Source of the DNA: Pseudomonadota bacterium | GTDB taxonomy: Bacteria > Pseudomonadota > Alphaproteobacteria > Rhodospirillales > Magnetospirillaceae | Direction: 5' to 3' | DNA length: 40,738 bases | Assembly: GCA_021781575.1 (NCBI GenBank) | Contig: JAJXWP010000039.1 | Span: 1-40,738, forward strand | Part shown: one piece after another, positions 21,997 through 29,817 of the stretch | Layout of the letters: every line of letters begins with the position of its first letter | Position numbering within the stretch: the stretch's first letter is position 1 | The notes under the pieces: generated by a model | Database searches by the model: none | What the model was told of the DNA's origin: nothing | What the model saw: only the letters and a program-made list of their open reading frames with translations | Translations under genes and position numbers: made by a program

Positions 21997-24150
21997 GTGG
22001 GCATACGCGTATCGGTAGTGATCCCTGTATGGAACGGCGAAGCGTTCGTCGCCCGGGCGGTCCACTCCGCCCTTGCCCAAACCGTGGCCGACATCGAGGT
22101 CCTGGTTGCCGATAACGGGTCTACCGACGGCACCTGGGAGGTGCTTCAGCGGCTGGCGCAGGAAGACAAGCGGGTTCGCCCCCTGCAGGCCCTGAGCGGC
22201 CGGGGGCCGGATGTGGCCCGCAATGCCTGTCTTGACGTGGCGAACGGTGAATGGGTCGCCGTGCTCGACGCCGACGACGTCATGCATATGACCCGTCTGG
22301 AGCGGCTCCTTGCCTTGGCTCAGCTCAAGAAGGCCAAGCTGGTGGCTGACAATCAGCGGCTGGTCGAACCGAACGGGAAGATCCTGCGTCTCGCCTGGGC
22401 GCCCGACAAGCTGCCGGATCAAGTGGACGCCGCGGCATTTGTCGAAGCCAATATTTTTGGGCAGAGGGTGATGCCCTTGGGCTACGTCAAGCCCGTGTTT
22501 CATCGGTCGTTGATCGAAACATGCGGAATGCGATACGCCGCGCGTCCGCGTGTCGTAGAGGATTATCATTTTCTCTACGACCTGCTTCGGCGGGGGGCGG
22601 TTCTACATCTGCTCCCGGAAGCCCTGTATGACTATGTCCAGATGCCGACCTCGCTGTCGCGTTCCTTCGGCATGGAGGAAATTCGGGACATCCGCGCGAC
22701 GACCAAGGCTCATCTCGACGGCGCCGGCTCGGACCAGCGTTTGCGCTCGGCCTTGCTCAAACGATTGCATTCGGTCGATGCGGCTCTTGCCCATTGCGCT
22801 TTCGTCAGTGCGGTGAAGGAGCGCCGGATCGGGCGCGCCTTGGCGGTGCTGCTCGAGCGGCCTACAGCGGTCCCCCTGGTGTTGCGCTACGGCGGCGAGA
22901 GCTTCGCGAAGCGCCTGAAACGCCGGCGCGCCGTCACCCCCTCCGCCGCTTCCTCGGCCATCGTCGGCTATTTCGGTCAGGACTGCACCGACAATGCGGT
23001 GATTCGCCGGATTACCGCATTTCGTTCAGTGGGGTTGGAGGTGCTGGGTTTCACCTTTCGACGCGAAAAGTTCAATCGCCGCTACCAGCCGAGTTGGGAA
23101 AACCTGGCATTGGGCATGACCCGCGATCGCCATTACGGCGCCCGCTTGGGTAAGTTGCTGCGAGCCGCCTGGGTGATTCTGAGCAACCGCCATCGGCTTG
23201 CCGGCGTTTCGATGTTTTACGCGCGCAATATCGACATGGCGCTGCTGGCTTGGTTTGGCCAACTCGTTGCCCGGTCGAGAGCCCCATTGGTCTACGAGGT
23301 GCTGGATGTGCAGCGGGCCTTTCTCGGCCCATCGGTGTCGGCCCGGCTGCTGCGCTGGGTGGAGCGACGGATCCTCGCCCATTGCCGTCTCCTGGTCGTC
23401 AGTTCGCCCGGCTTCATCAGCCACCACTTCCTCTCGACACAGGGCTATCGGGGAGACTGGTTCCTTCTGGAAAACAAGATCCTTGGCCCGCAGTTGCGCG
23501 CCATGCAGCCGCGACAGGCGGATGTCCTGGAACGCCTGGCGGCGCGCCGCGCCGGCCGGTGGGTCATCGGCTGGTTCGGGACGCTGCGCTGCGTCGAAAG
23601 CCTGCGCATGTTGGCGGCCATCGCCGAGACGCTGCCTGACAAGGTGCTGATCTACCTTCGGGGCTTCCCAACCGAAACCGGGCTGGCACCGTTTCTCGCG
23701 GTGATCGGCCGGCATCCGAATATGATCTACGAGGGTGAATTCTTCAGCCCGCGTGATCTGCCCACCCTTTACGGCGCCGTCGATTTCGCCTGGGGGTTCG
23801 ACTTCCTGGACACCGGAAGCAATTCAGACTGGCTGCTGCCCAACCGCTTTTACGATGCCGGCTACTTCTCCGTGCCGTTGCTGGCTGCCGCGGGCACCCA
23901 GACCGGATCCTACGTCGCCGAACTGGGGGCGGGATGGACCTTCGAGCCGCCGCTCGCCCCGGCCGTCGCCGACTTCCTGCGCCGGGTCACCGCAGAGGAA
24001 GTGGCGGCATGCCGCGAGCGCATATCCAATCTGCCGCGCTCACTTTTCTGTGAGGAAGACGACACCAGGCGCCTGGTGAACATGGTGCTGGCTTCGAACT
24101 TGCAGCCGGCCACCGAGGTTCCGGCGACAGCGTCCCGTCCGGCCGAGTAA
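21997..24150 (+). CDS. Two-domain glycosyltransferase (GT2 + GT-B) fusion
   Basis: The protein is 717 residues with two glycosyltransferase modules. The N-terminal GT-A/GT2 domain (about 1-300) has VSVVIPVWNGEAF, NGSTDGTWEVL and LDADD (90-94). A second domain (about 315-700) begins AIVGYFGQDCTDNAVIRRI and ends with WLLPNRFYDAGYFSVPLLA, typical of the C-terminal nucleotide-sugar half of a GT4-like GT-B enzyme. Both would act in the cytoplasm and may add two consecutive sugars. I chose GTG 21997 because GGAGG (21987-21991) lies five bases upstream; GTG 21985 would add four residues. It is followed by manC after 81 bases on the same strand, so a mannosyl donor is plausible for at least one domain. 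Confidence 0.85.
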   Translation: MGIRVSVVIPVWNGEAFVARAVHSALAQTVADIEVLVADNGSTDGTWEVLQRLAQEDKRVRPLQALSGRGPDVARNACLDVANGEWVAVLDADDVMHMTRLERLLALAQLKKAKLVADNQRLVEPNGKILRLAWAPDKLPDQVDAAAFVEANIFGQRVMPLGYVKPVFHRSLIETCGMRYAARPRVVEDYHFLYDLLRRGAVLHLLPEALYDYVQMPTSLSRSFGMEEIRDIRATTKAHLDGAGSDQRLRSALLKRLHSVDAALAHCAFVSAVKERRIGRALAVLLERPTAVPLVLRYGGESFAKRLKRRRAVTPSAASSAIVGYFGQDCTDNAVIRRITAFRSVGLEVLGFTFRREKFNRRYQPSWENLALGMTRDRHYGARLGKLLRAAWVILSNRHRLAGVSMFYARNIDMALLAWFGQLVARSRAPLVYEVLDVQRAFLGPSVSARLLRWVERRILAHCRLLVVSSPGFISHHFLSTQGYRGDWFLLENKILGPQLRAMQPRQADVLERLAARRAGRWVIGWFGTLRCVESLRMLAAIAETLPDKVLIYLRGFPTETGLAPFLAVIGRHPNMIYEGEFFSPRDLPTLYGAVDFAWGFDFLDTGSNSDWLLPNRFYDAGYFSVPLLAAAGTQTGSYVAELGAGWTFEPPLAPAVADFLRRVTAEEVAACRERISNLPRSLFCEEDDTRRLVNMVLASNLQPATEVPATASRPAE

Positions 24151-24231
24151 TGCGGTTTCGGTCTTCGCCAGACCGCCCGAAGCGCGACAAAGCGGTGGAG
24201 CCGCTTTGGCAATTTGCGAAGGAGGATTCGG

Positions 24232-25680
24232 TTGACCCAACGACGTATCGTACCAGTGGTCCTGTCGGGCGGCGCCGGCACGCGTCTGTGGCCGATGTCG
24301 CGGGAGCAGCACCCCAAGCAGTTGCTGCCGCTGGCCGGCCAGGCCAGTCTGTTGCAGGAGACGTTGCTACGCTTCTCCGATGGCAGGCGGTTCGCCGCAC
24401 CGCTCGTGGTGACGGCGGAATCCCTTCGGTTCTCCGTGGCGGAACAGCTCCGCATGTCCGGGCTGCCGGGCGGGGCGGTGGTGCTGGAGCCCGTCGCGCG
24501 CAACACTGGGCCGGCGGTGGCCGCGGCGGCGCTGTTGGCCGGGGAGAACGATCCTGATGCGCTGCTGCTGGTCGCCGCCGCCGATCATCTGATCGAGGAT
24601 GCCGATGCCTTCTTGCGCGCTGTCGAGGTCGCCACGCCGGCGGCTGCCGCCGGCCGGCTGGTGACATTTTCGATCCAACCGACGCGACCGGAGCCCGGAT
24701 ACGGCTATATCCGTCGGGGGGCGCCGCTGGCCCGACATGGTGGGGTCTACGAGGTGTCGAGCTTCATCGAGAAGCCCAATGCCGAACGGGCCCGGCGCTT
24801 CGTCGAGGCGGGCGACTATTCGTGGAACAGCGGGATGTTCCTGTTCGGCGCCGCATCCTTCCTGGCCGAACTGGAGCGGCATGCACCGGCGGTCCTCGAA
24901 TCGGTCCGTCGGGCCGTTGGCGAGCGGCGCGCCGACCTCGACTTCATCCGGCTCGGCGAGGCGGCGTTCGCCTCGGCTCCGGCGGTATCGGTCGACCATG
25001 CGGTGATGGAACACACCGACCGCGCCGCCACCGTGCCTTGCGACATCGGGTGGACCGATGTCGGGTCGTGGGGCGAGCTATGGAATATCGGCGCCAAGGA
25101 TGCTGCCGGCAACGTCGCGATGGGCGACGTGGTTCTCGAGGATTCCCGCAACTGCTATGTGCGCAGCGAGCATCATCTGGTGGCCGCCCTCGGTGTGGAA
25201 AACTTGGTGCTGGTCGCCACCGACGACGCCATCCTGGTCATGCCCCGCGAACGCGCTCAGGACATGCGCCAAGTCGTCGAGCGGCTGCGCCGTCTTCGCC
25301 GCTCCGAACTGATCCATCACCGGCGGGTATCGCGTCCGTGGGGGGCGTTCTTGTCGATTCATAGTGGCGAGCGCTTCCAGGTCAAGCAGCTGACGGTGAA
25401 ACCTGGCGCCAAGCTGTCGCTGCAGAAGCATTACCACCGGGCCGAACATTGGGTGGTGGTAAACGGCACCGCCTTGGTCACCCGCGGCGACCAGACTCAC
25501 ATCCTGCGCGAGAACGAATCCGTCTACATTCCCGCCGGGACCCTGCATCGCCTCGAAAACCCGGGAAAAGTAACACTGAACCTGATCGAGGTGCAGTCAG
25601 GCTGTTACCTGGGAGAGGACGACATCGTTCGGGTGGACGACACCTATGGCCGCGCCGAAAGGGTGGAGAGCGGCCGGTGA
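24232..25680 (+). CDS. manC: Mannose-1-phosphate guanylyltransferase / mannose-6-phosphate isomerase
   Basis: The protein is 482 residues, normal for the bifunctional type II enzymes (ManC, AlgA, XanB). The N-terminal nucleotidyltransferase has the pyrophosphorylase signature LSGGAGTRLWPMSR (11-24) with HPKQ (27-30), and SSFIEKPN for the sugar-phosphate site. The C-terminal cupin isomerase domain (about 370-470) has KLSLQKHYHRAEHWVVV with its metal ligands. It turns mannose-1-phosphate and GTP into GDP-mannose and interconverts mannose-6-phosphate and fructose-6-phosphate, so the EPS probably contains mannose or a GDP-mannose-derived sugar. The start is TTG 24232, with AAGGAGG six bases before it. 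No phosphomannomutase is visible in the window. Confidence 0.95.
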   Translation: MTQRRIVPVVLSGGAGTRLWPMSREQHPKQLLPLAGQASLLQETLLRFSDGRRFAAPLVVTAESLRFSVAEQLRMSGLPGGAVVLEPVARNTGPAVAAAALLAGENDPDALLLVAAADHLIEDADAFLRAVEVATPAAAAGRLVTFSIQPTRPEPGYGYIRRGAPLARHGGVYEVSSFIEKPNAERARRFVEAGDYSWNSGMFLFGAASFLAELERHAPAVLESVRRAVGERRADLDFIRLGEAAFASAPAVSVDHAVMEHTDRAATVPCDIGWTDVGSWGELWNIGAKDAAGNVAMGDVVLEDSRNCYVRSEHHLVAALGVENLVLVATDDAILVMPRERAQDMRQVVERLRRLRRSELIHHRRVSRPWGAFLSIHSGERFQVKQLTVKPGAKLSLQKHYHRAEHWVVVNGTALVTRGDQTHILRENESVYIPAGTLHRLENPGKVTLNLIEVQSGCYLGEDDIVRVDDTYGRAERVESGR

Positions 25681-25781
25681 GGTGAACGCCTTGCCGTCGG
25701 TTTCGTTCCCGCAGTCACGCCGGGCGCCTCGCCCACGCCTGGCCTATTAACCGCAAATCAAGGCTATCGGAGTCAAGCCCG

Positions 25782-27050
25782 ATGCAGCCCGGCCGCAGTA
25801 TATGCCTGATTTCGCGCCAACGCGTCGTCGGTCGAACCAATGGCAGTTCGGTTTATCTGCTTAGTATCGTCGCCTTCCTGAAGGCGAAGGGGTACCGGGT
25901 TCATTATTTGTCTCCATCGCCAGCCACCTTCGGGCGCTGGCCGGCTATCTGGCTGCAGCCCGAGATGGGGGTGTTCGACAGCATCCGTATTCGCGGCTCC
26001 GTCAGGCTGGGTCGACTTCTGGTCGCCCTCGATCCGACGGTAGCCTGGCGAGCCGCCATCGCGTTGCTCGATCGCGGGCTCCGCCATTTGCGTCCCGACG
26101 GCAGGCCAATCGGGCGGCCGGCGCCCTATGCCATCGCCGTTCCGCTGTCGTCACGGGACAAGGCGTTCATCGCCCGCTACGCTCCGCCGTTGGCCGACGT
26201 CGTGTTGCTGGACTACGCGTTTCTCACCGAGGCGATCGCCCATGTGGGGCGGCCGGATGCTCCGAGCATCGTCATCATGCACGACCTGTTTTCGGCCCGG
26301 GCGCATCAGTTCCAGGCATTGGGGCAGGTCGATTCAGTGGCCATCCTGGACCATGCGCAGGAGATGCGACTCCTCAACATGGCCGATCTGGTCGTGGCGA
26401 TTCAGGATGACGAGGCCTCGGTCGTTCGGGCGCACCTGCCCGGCAGGTTCGTCGCGGTGGCGCCGATGGCGGTCGAGCCGGCCACCGAACCGCATCCCGG
26501 CGATGGGGATCTGGTGCTGTTCGTCGGCAGCAAGACGGCACCGAATGTCGATGGGCTTGCCTGGTTCATCGAACGGGTTTGGCCGGAAATTCGCGGGGCA
26601 CGGCCTTCCGCCCGCCTGCTGGTGGCCGGATCGGTGGCGCAGAGCTATGCCGTCGCCTCGCCCGGAGTGACATATCTCGGCCAGGTCTCGCGACTGGACG
26701 ATCTGTATCGGCGTGCCGGGATCGTCATTTCTCCCTTGCGCCTCGGCAGTGGGTTGAAGGTCAAGCTGATTGAAGCATTGAGTTGGGGGAAGGCGATCGT
26801 CGCCACCACGCCCACCGCGCAGGGGGTTGTGGAGCTGGTCAAGGATTGCATCGCCTTGGCCGATGACCCCGGGATTTTCGCCCAAGCGGTGCTGGGTCTG
26901 ATGGCGGACGAGGCACGCCGTCGCGACATGGCCGGCAAGGCGCTGGCTGTTGCCGCGGCGCATTTCAGTGCGGAGGCCTGCTACCGGCCCATCACCGATT
27001 TCATTGCGGTGAGCGATCGGCCAGGTGCGTCAGGCCTCGTTCGGAACTGA
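25782..27050 (+). CDS. Family 4 glycosyltransferase (GT-B)
   Basis: The protein is 422 residues with the two Rossmann domains of GT-B enzymes. The N-terminal acceptor half starts ICLISRQRVVGRTNGSSVYL. The C-terminal donor half has LVLFVGSKTAPNVDGLAWFI, then YLGQVSRLDDLYRRAGIVIS and GSGLKVKLIEALSWGKAIVA, with the conserved Glu of the nucleotide-sugar site. It should transfer a sugar, perhaps mannose given manC just upstream (101-base gap), to the growing repeat unit on the cytoplasmic face. It is the third gene of the plus-strand set and converges with the acyltransferase operon at a large inverted repeat (27083-27177). Donor and linkage are not predictable. Confidence 0.85.
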   Translation: MQPGRSICLISRQRVVGRTNGSSVYLLSIVAFLKAKGYRVHYLSPSPATFGRWPAIWLQPEMGVFDSIRIRGSVRLGRLLVALDPTVAWRAAIALLDRGLRHLRPDGRPIGRPAPYAIAVPLSSRDKAFIARYAPPLADVVLLDYAFLTEAIAHVGRPDAPSIVIMHDLFSARAHQFQALGQVDSVAILDHAQEMRLLNMADLVVAIQDDEASVVRAHLPGRFVAVAPMAVEPATEPHPGDGDLVLFVGSKTAPNVDGLAWFIERVWPEIRGARPSARLLVAGSVAQSYAVASPGVTYLGQVSRLDDLYRRAGIVISPLRLGSGLKVKLIEALSWGKAIVATTPTAQGVVELVKDCIALADDPGIFAQAVLGLMADEARRRDMAGKALAVAAAHFSAEACYRPITDFIAVSDRPGASGLVRN

Positions 27051-27082
27051 CTGCTGCCGTTTCCAAGCGGACACTCATACAT

Positions 27083-27177
27083 GGCGTGATCGGCGGGCGG
27101 CTGCTCTCCTTTTCTCCTGGGGCGCGTTTTTTTCGACGCCGTCGCCTCTTGGAGAGCAGCCACCCGCCGATCACGCC
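27083..27177. repeat. Long inverted repeat between convergent operons
   Basis: Two 27-base arms, 27083-27109 and 27151-27177, are inverted copies with a single mismatch that would be a G-U pair in RNA. The 41-base loop contains a T7 run (27127-27133) flanked by an imperfect inner stem (GGCGCG/CGACGCC). It fills most of the gap between the GT4 stop (27050) and the MBOAT stop (27183), consistent with a bidirectional terminator, though far longer than a usual one. Confidence 0.75.
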
Positions 27178-27182
27178 AAGTA

Positions 27183-28616
27183 TCAGAACGTCTTGTAGAC
27201 GATGTCGGGGGCGGGTGAATGCGTCAGCATGACGACGGAAACGCATAGAAATCCCAGCATCACCGCCCAGACGGTCCGGGTGTAGCGCGACACCATGATC
27301 GGCGTGCCGTTCCAGCGAAGCCTTCCGGCCGCCGCATGTAGCGACTCGGCGAGGGACAGGACGATCGTGCTGACGGCAAGCAGCAGCAGAATTCCCGCAG
27401 CGATCCCGACCGGGCCCAGCGCATCGACGATGAGTGTCGCCTGTCGGGCGTTCGCCCAGAAACAGACCATCGATATTGCATACCAAGTGAAGGTCAGGCC
27501 CCGGCAGCCGGCGCGATAAGCCGGGCGTCCGGCCAGCGCGCGGTATTCCTTGCGGCCCCACAGCTTGAGCAGAGCCGTCTGATACAGTTTGTTGAGGCTG
27601 ATCCCCACCGCAAGGAAGATGCCGTAGGCGACGAACATGGTGGTGGGGCCGTGCCAGATGCCGATGAGGAAGAACGTCACGAAAAATGCCAGAGTCGCCA
27701 GGAACGGGTCCAGCGCCGGCTTGGCGATGCGGGTCATCAGGAGGCGAAGAAGGGGGGTGTAGACATAATCCCTGAGCCAGTTGGACAGGGTCATGTGGTA
27801 GCGCCCCCAGAACTCGATGAAATTCACCGAAGAAAACGGCCGATTGAAGTTCTCCGGCAGTTCCAGGCCGATCAACCGGGCGACGCCGATCACGATGTCC
27901 ATGTAGCCGGAAAAATTGAAATAGAGATAGATCGGGTAGATTGCCACGGCGGCCGTGCCGAATCTCAGTCGCTCGGGCCAGCCGTGGCGCGCCAGCAGGT
28001 CCGCCGTCGCCTGATGATGGAGACTGGAGGCGATGGCGGCCACCACCAGCACCTTGAACAGGCCGATAACGATGCGTTCCGCCGCCCGGCCGGCAATACA
28101 CAGGTCCAGGGGCGGCACCACCTTGGTGAAATCTTCATAGCGCTGGATCGGGCCGGCCACCAGCGCGGTGAAGTTCAGCGTGTAGTTCAGGTAGGACAGG
28201 ATGCCGGGTCGGCCGGCTTTGCCGCGGCTTTGCGCATCGATGACCAGATGCATGACCCGAAAGAAAATATAGGAAAGTCCGATGGTGACGTAGGGCGACG
28301 GAATGAACCCCAGGCCTGCGAGAAACCAATACTTCTTCAGCCAGCAGAAACCAATGGTGAGGCCGATGAGCAGGAAGGCCAGCAGCGTCCCCGAGGCTCG
28401 ACGGCTGCTCAGTTGGATGGCGCCATAGCCGGTCGCCAGGAAGGTGGCGAAGGGCATAAAGGCGGCAGGCTCGGAGGAAACGGTGGCAAGGTAGGCGAGA
28501 TTCGCCGCAAGCAGCACACTGTCGCGCCACAGGCGATGGCGCGACAGGCCGCAGGCGCCGCAGGCAGCGGCGATCGCCATCGAGAATAATAGAAATCCGG
28601 CTGATGCCACTGGCAT
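27183..28616 (-). CDS. MBOAT-family membrane O-acyltransferase (AlgI-like)
   Basis: The protein is 477 residues with about ten hydrophobic helices, an inner-membrane enzyme. Family motifs are FNRPFSSVNFIEFWGRYHMT, then LSNWLRDYVYTPL, and IGIWHGPTTMF with the presumed catalytic His. AlgI/DltB-type MBOATs move an acyl group from a cytoplasmic thioester across the membrane to an extracellular polymer. With its own ACP encoded four genes upstream, it probably decorates the EPS with the group carried by that ACP. ATG 28616 lies seven bases after the SGNH gene stop, with no clear ribosome-binding site, indicating coupling; a longer reading frame overlapping the SGNH gene is unlikely. It is last in the operon, ending at the inverted repeat. 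Confidence 0.9.
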   Translation of the reverse strand: MPVASAGFLLFSMAIAAACGACGLSRHRLWRDSVLLAANLAYLATVSSEPAAFMPFATFLATGYGAIQLSSRRASGTLLAFLLIGLTIGFCWLKKYWFLAGLGFIPSPYVTIGLSYIFFRVMHLVIDAQSRGKAGRPGILSYLNYTLNFTALVAGPIQRYEDFTKVVPPLDLCIAGRAAERIVIGLFKVLVVAAIASSLHHQATADLLARHGWPERLRFGTAAVAIYPIYLYFNFSGYMDIVIGVARLIGLELPENFNRPFSSVNFIEFWGRYHMTLSNWLRDYVYTPLLRLLMTRIAKPALDPFLATLAFFVTFFLIGIWHGPTTMFVAYGIFLAVGISLNKLYQTALLKLWGRKEYRALAGRPAYRAGCRGLTFTWYAISMVCFWANARQATLIVDALGPVGIAAGILLLLAVSTIVLSLAESLHAAAGRLRWNGTPIMVSRYTRTVWAVMLGFLCVSVVMLTHSPAPDIVYKTF

Positions 28617-28623
28617 GGGGCGT

Positions 28624-29817
28624 TCAACCGGCAGGGCCGGCAAGCCTGCACCCGGCAAAGGGTGTCCGGCTGTGGCCGACCAGGGCGTCCACCACGGCAT
28701 CGGCGATCACCCGGCCAGCCTTGCCGCCGGGATGTCCGTCGACCGTGTAGATCAGCGTCTCGGGATGGGCCAGCCGGGCGAAGGACTGGCCGCTATCGAT
28801 CATCTGCACGCCATGGCTGTCGGCAATTTGCCGCAAGCGGCGGGACAAGGCGCGTGGATCGACGCCCGGCGGTAATTCCTTCGAGGTCAACAGCGCCGCC
28901 TGCGCCCGTTGCGGTGCCAGCAGCAGGGCCATGGGAACACCGGCGGCCCGGCTTTTTGTCGCCATTTCGCCGAGAAGCAGGTCGAAATCAGAAAGGCGTC
29001 TCTGCCAGGGCTTGGAAAATGGAAAGCGCAAGAAGTCTGTGTTTTCCCCCGACATGAGGTACGATTTTATGTAAAGATCTCTGTCACTAAAAATGAAATG
29101 TCTCGCTATTGTTAAAGCGCGTGATGCTTTCGCCATCTTTGCAAAGGCAAGGATGGGAGACCGGTGCATTTCTTCGGCGCGGGGCGGGATGGGATGGAGT
29201 CGCATCTTCACCTGGTCGGGGGGTAAGCCTTCCTCCAAGTCGAAGGGCATGATGGCGATCAGCACCAGGTCGGGTTTGAGCGCCAGCGCCTCGCCCATTT
29301 CATGGTAGACGCCCACCAGGTTCGTGCCGTAAGCGGCCAGGTTCTGCACTTCGACCTTGCGCCCGCAACGGTTGCTCAACAGACGTTCGATGCGCGCTCC
29401 GAAGGTCTGTTCGTAGGGAACGACATATCCCTCGCCGAATGAGGCGCCGAGCAGGGCGATCCGCCAAGTGTTCGGCGGTTTCGGCCCGCAGGGGGCGGTG
29501 CTGCGGTACCCGCAGGCGTTGTAGGAGTAGACGACTTCCGGCCCTTCTGGAATTTTACCCGTTTCCACGCAATGGGGCCTCCCGTGGCTGAAGCCCAGGG
29601 TACGGTCGGTGACCAGGCAGGACATGTGCTCCTGCGCCGGCGCGTAGATGCGGGCGCCGATCTCGCTGATGCCGGCCAACAGGACAAGCGTGGCGAGCGC
29701 CAGCAGCGGCAGGACGTACAGGTCACGGCGGGGAAGTCCGCCGAGCCATGCCGGTTGCCGCCTGACGGGAGGCGGGATCTGCAGCCGGTCGCGAAGCCCG
29801 CCGGCCTCATCGCGCAT
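28624..29817 (-). CDS. SGNH-hydrolase-like protein with N-terminal membrane anchor
   Basis: The protein is 397 residues. One transmembrane segment (about 33-54) precedes a periplasmic domain. Block I is LLGASFGEGY (S126 as nucleophile), AAYGTNLVGVYHEMGE matches a later block, and DGHPGGKAGR near the C-terminus supplies the Asp/His pair. This is the layout of AlgX/AlgJ- and PatB-type partners of MBOAT acyltransferases, which complete transfer of the acyl group to the glycan in the periplasm. GAGG lies six bases before ATG 29817, which overlaps the FkbH-like gene by 11 bases, and the MBOAT gene follows after 7 bases, so the three are tightly coupled. The exact acyl group is unknown. Confidence 0.85.
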   Translation of the reverse strand: MRDEAGGLRDRLQIPPPVRRQPAWLGGLPRRDLYVLPLLALATLVLLAGISEIGARIYAPAQEHMSCLVTDRTLGFSHGRPHCVETGKIPEGPEVVYSYNACGYRSTAPCGPKPPNTWRIALLGASFGEGYVVPYEQTFGARIERLLSNRCGRKVEVQNLAAYGTNLVGVYHEMGEALALKPDLVLIAIMPFDLEEGLPPDQVKMRLHPIPPRAEEMHRSPILAFAKMAKASRALTIARHFIFSDRDLYIKSYLMSGENTDFLRFPFSKPWQRRLSDFDLLLGEMATKSRAAGVPMALLLAPQRAQAALLTSKELPPGVDPRALSRRLRQIADSHGVQMIDSGQSFARLAHPETLIYTVDGHPGGKAGRVIADAVVDALVGHSRTPFAGCRLAGPAG

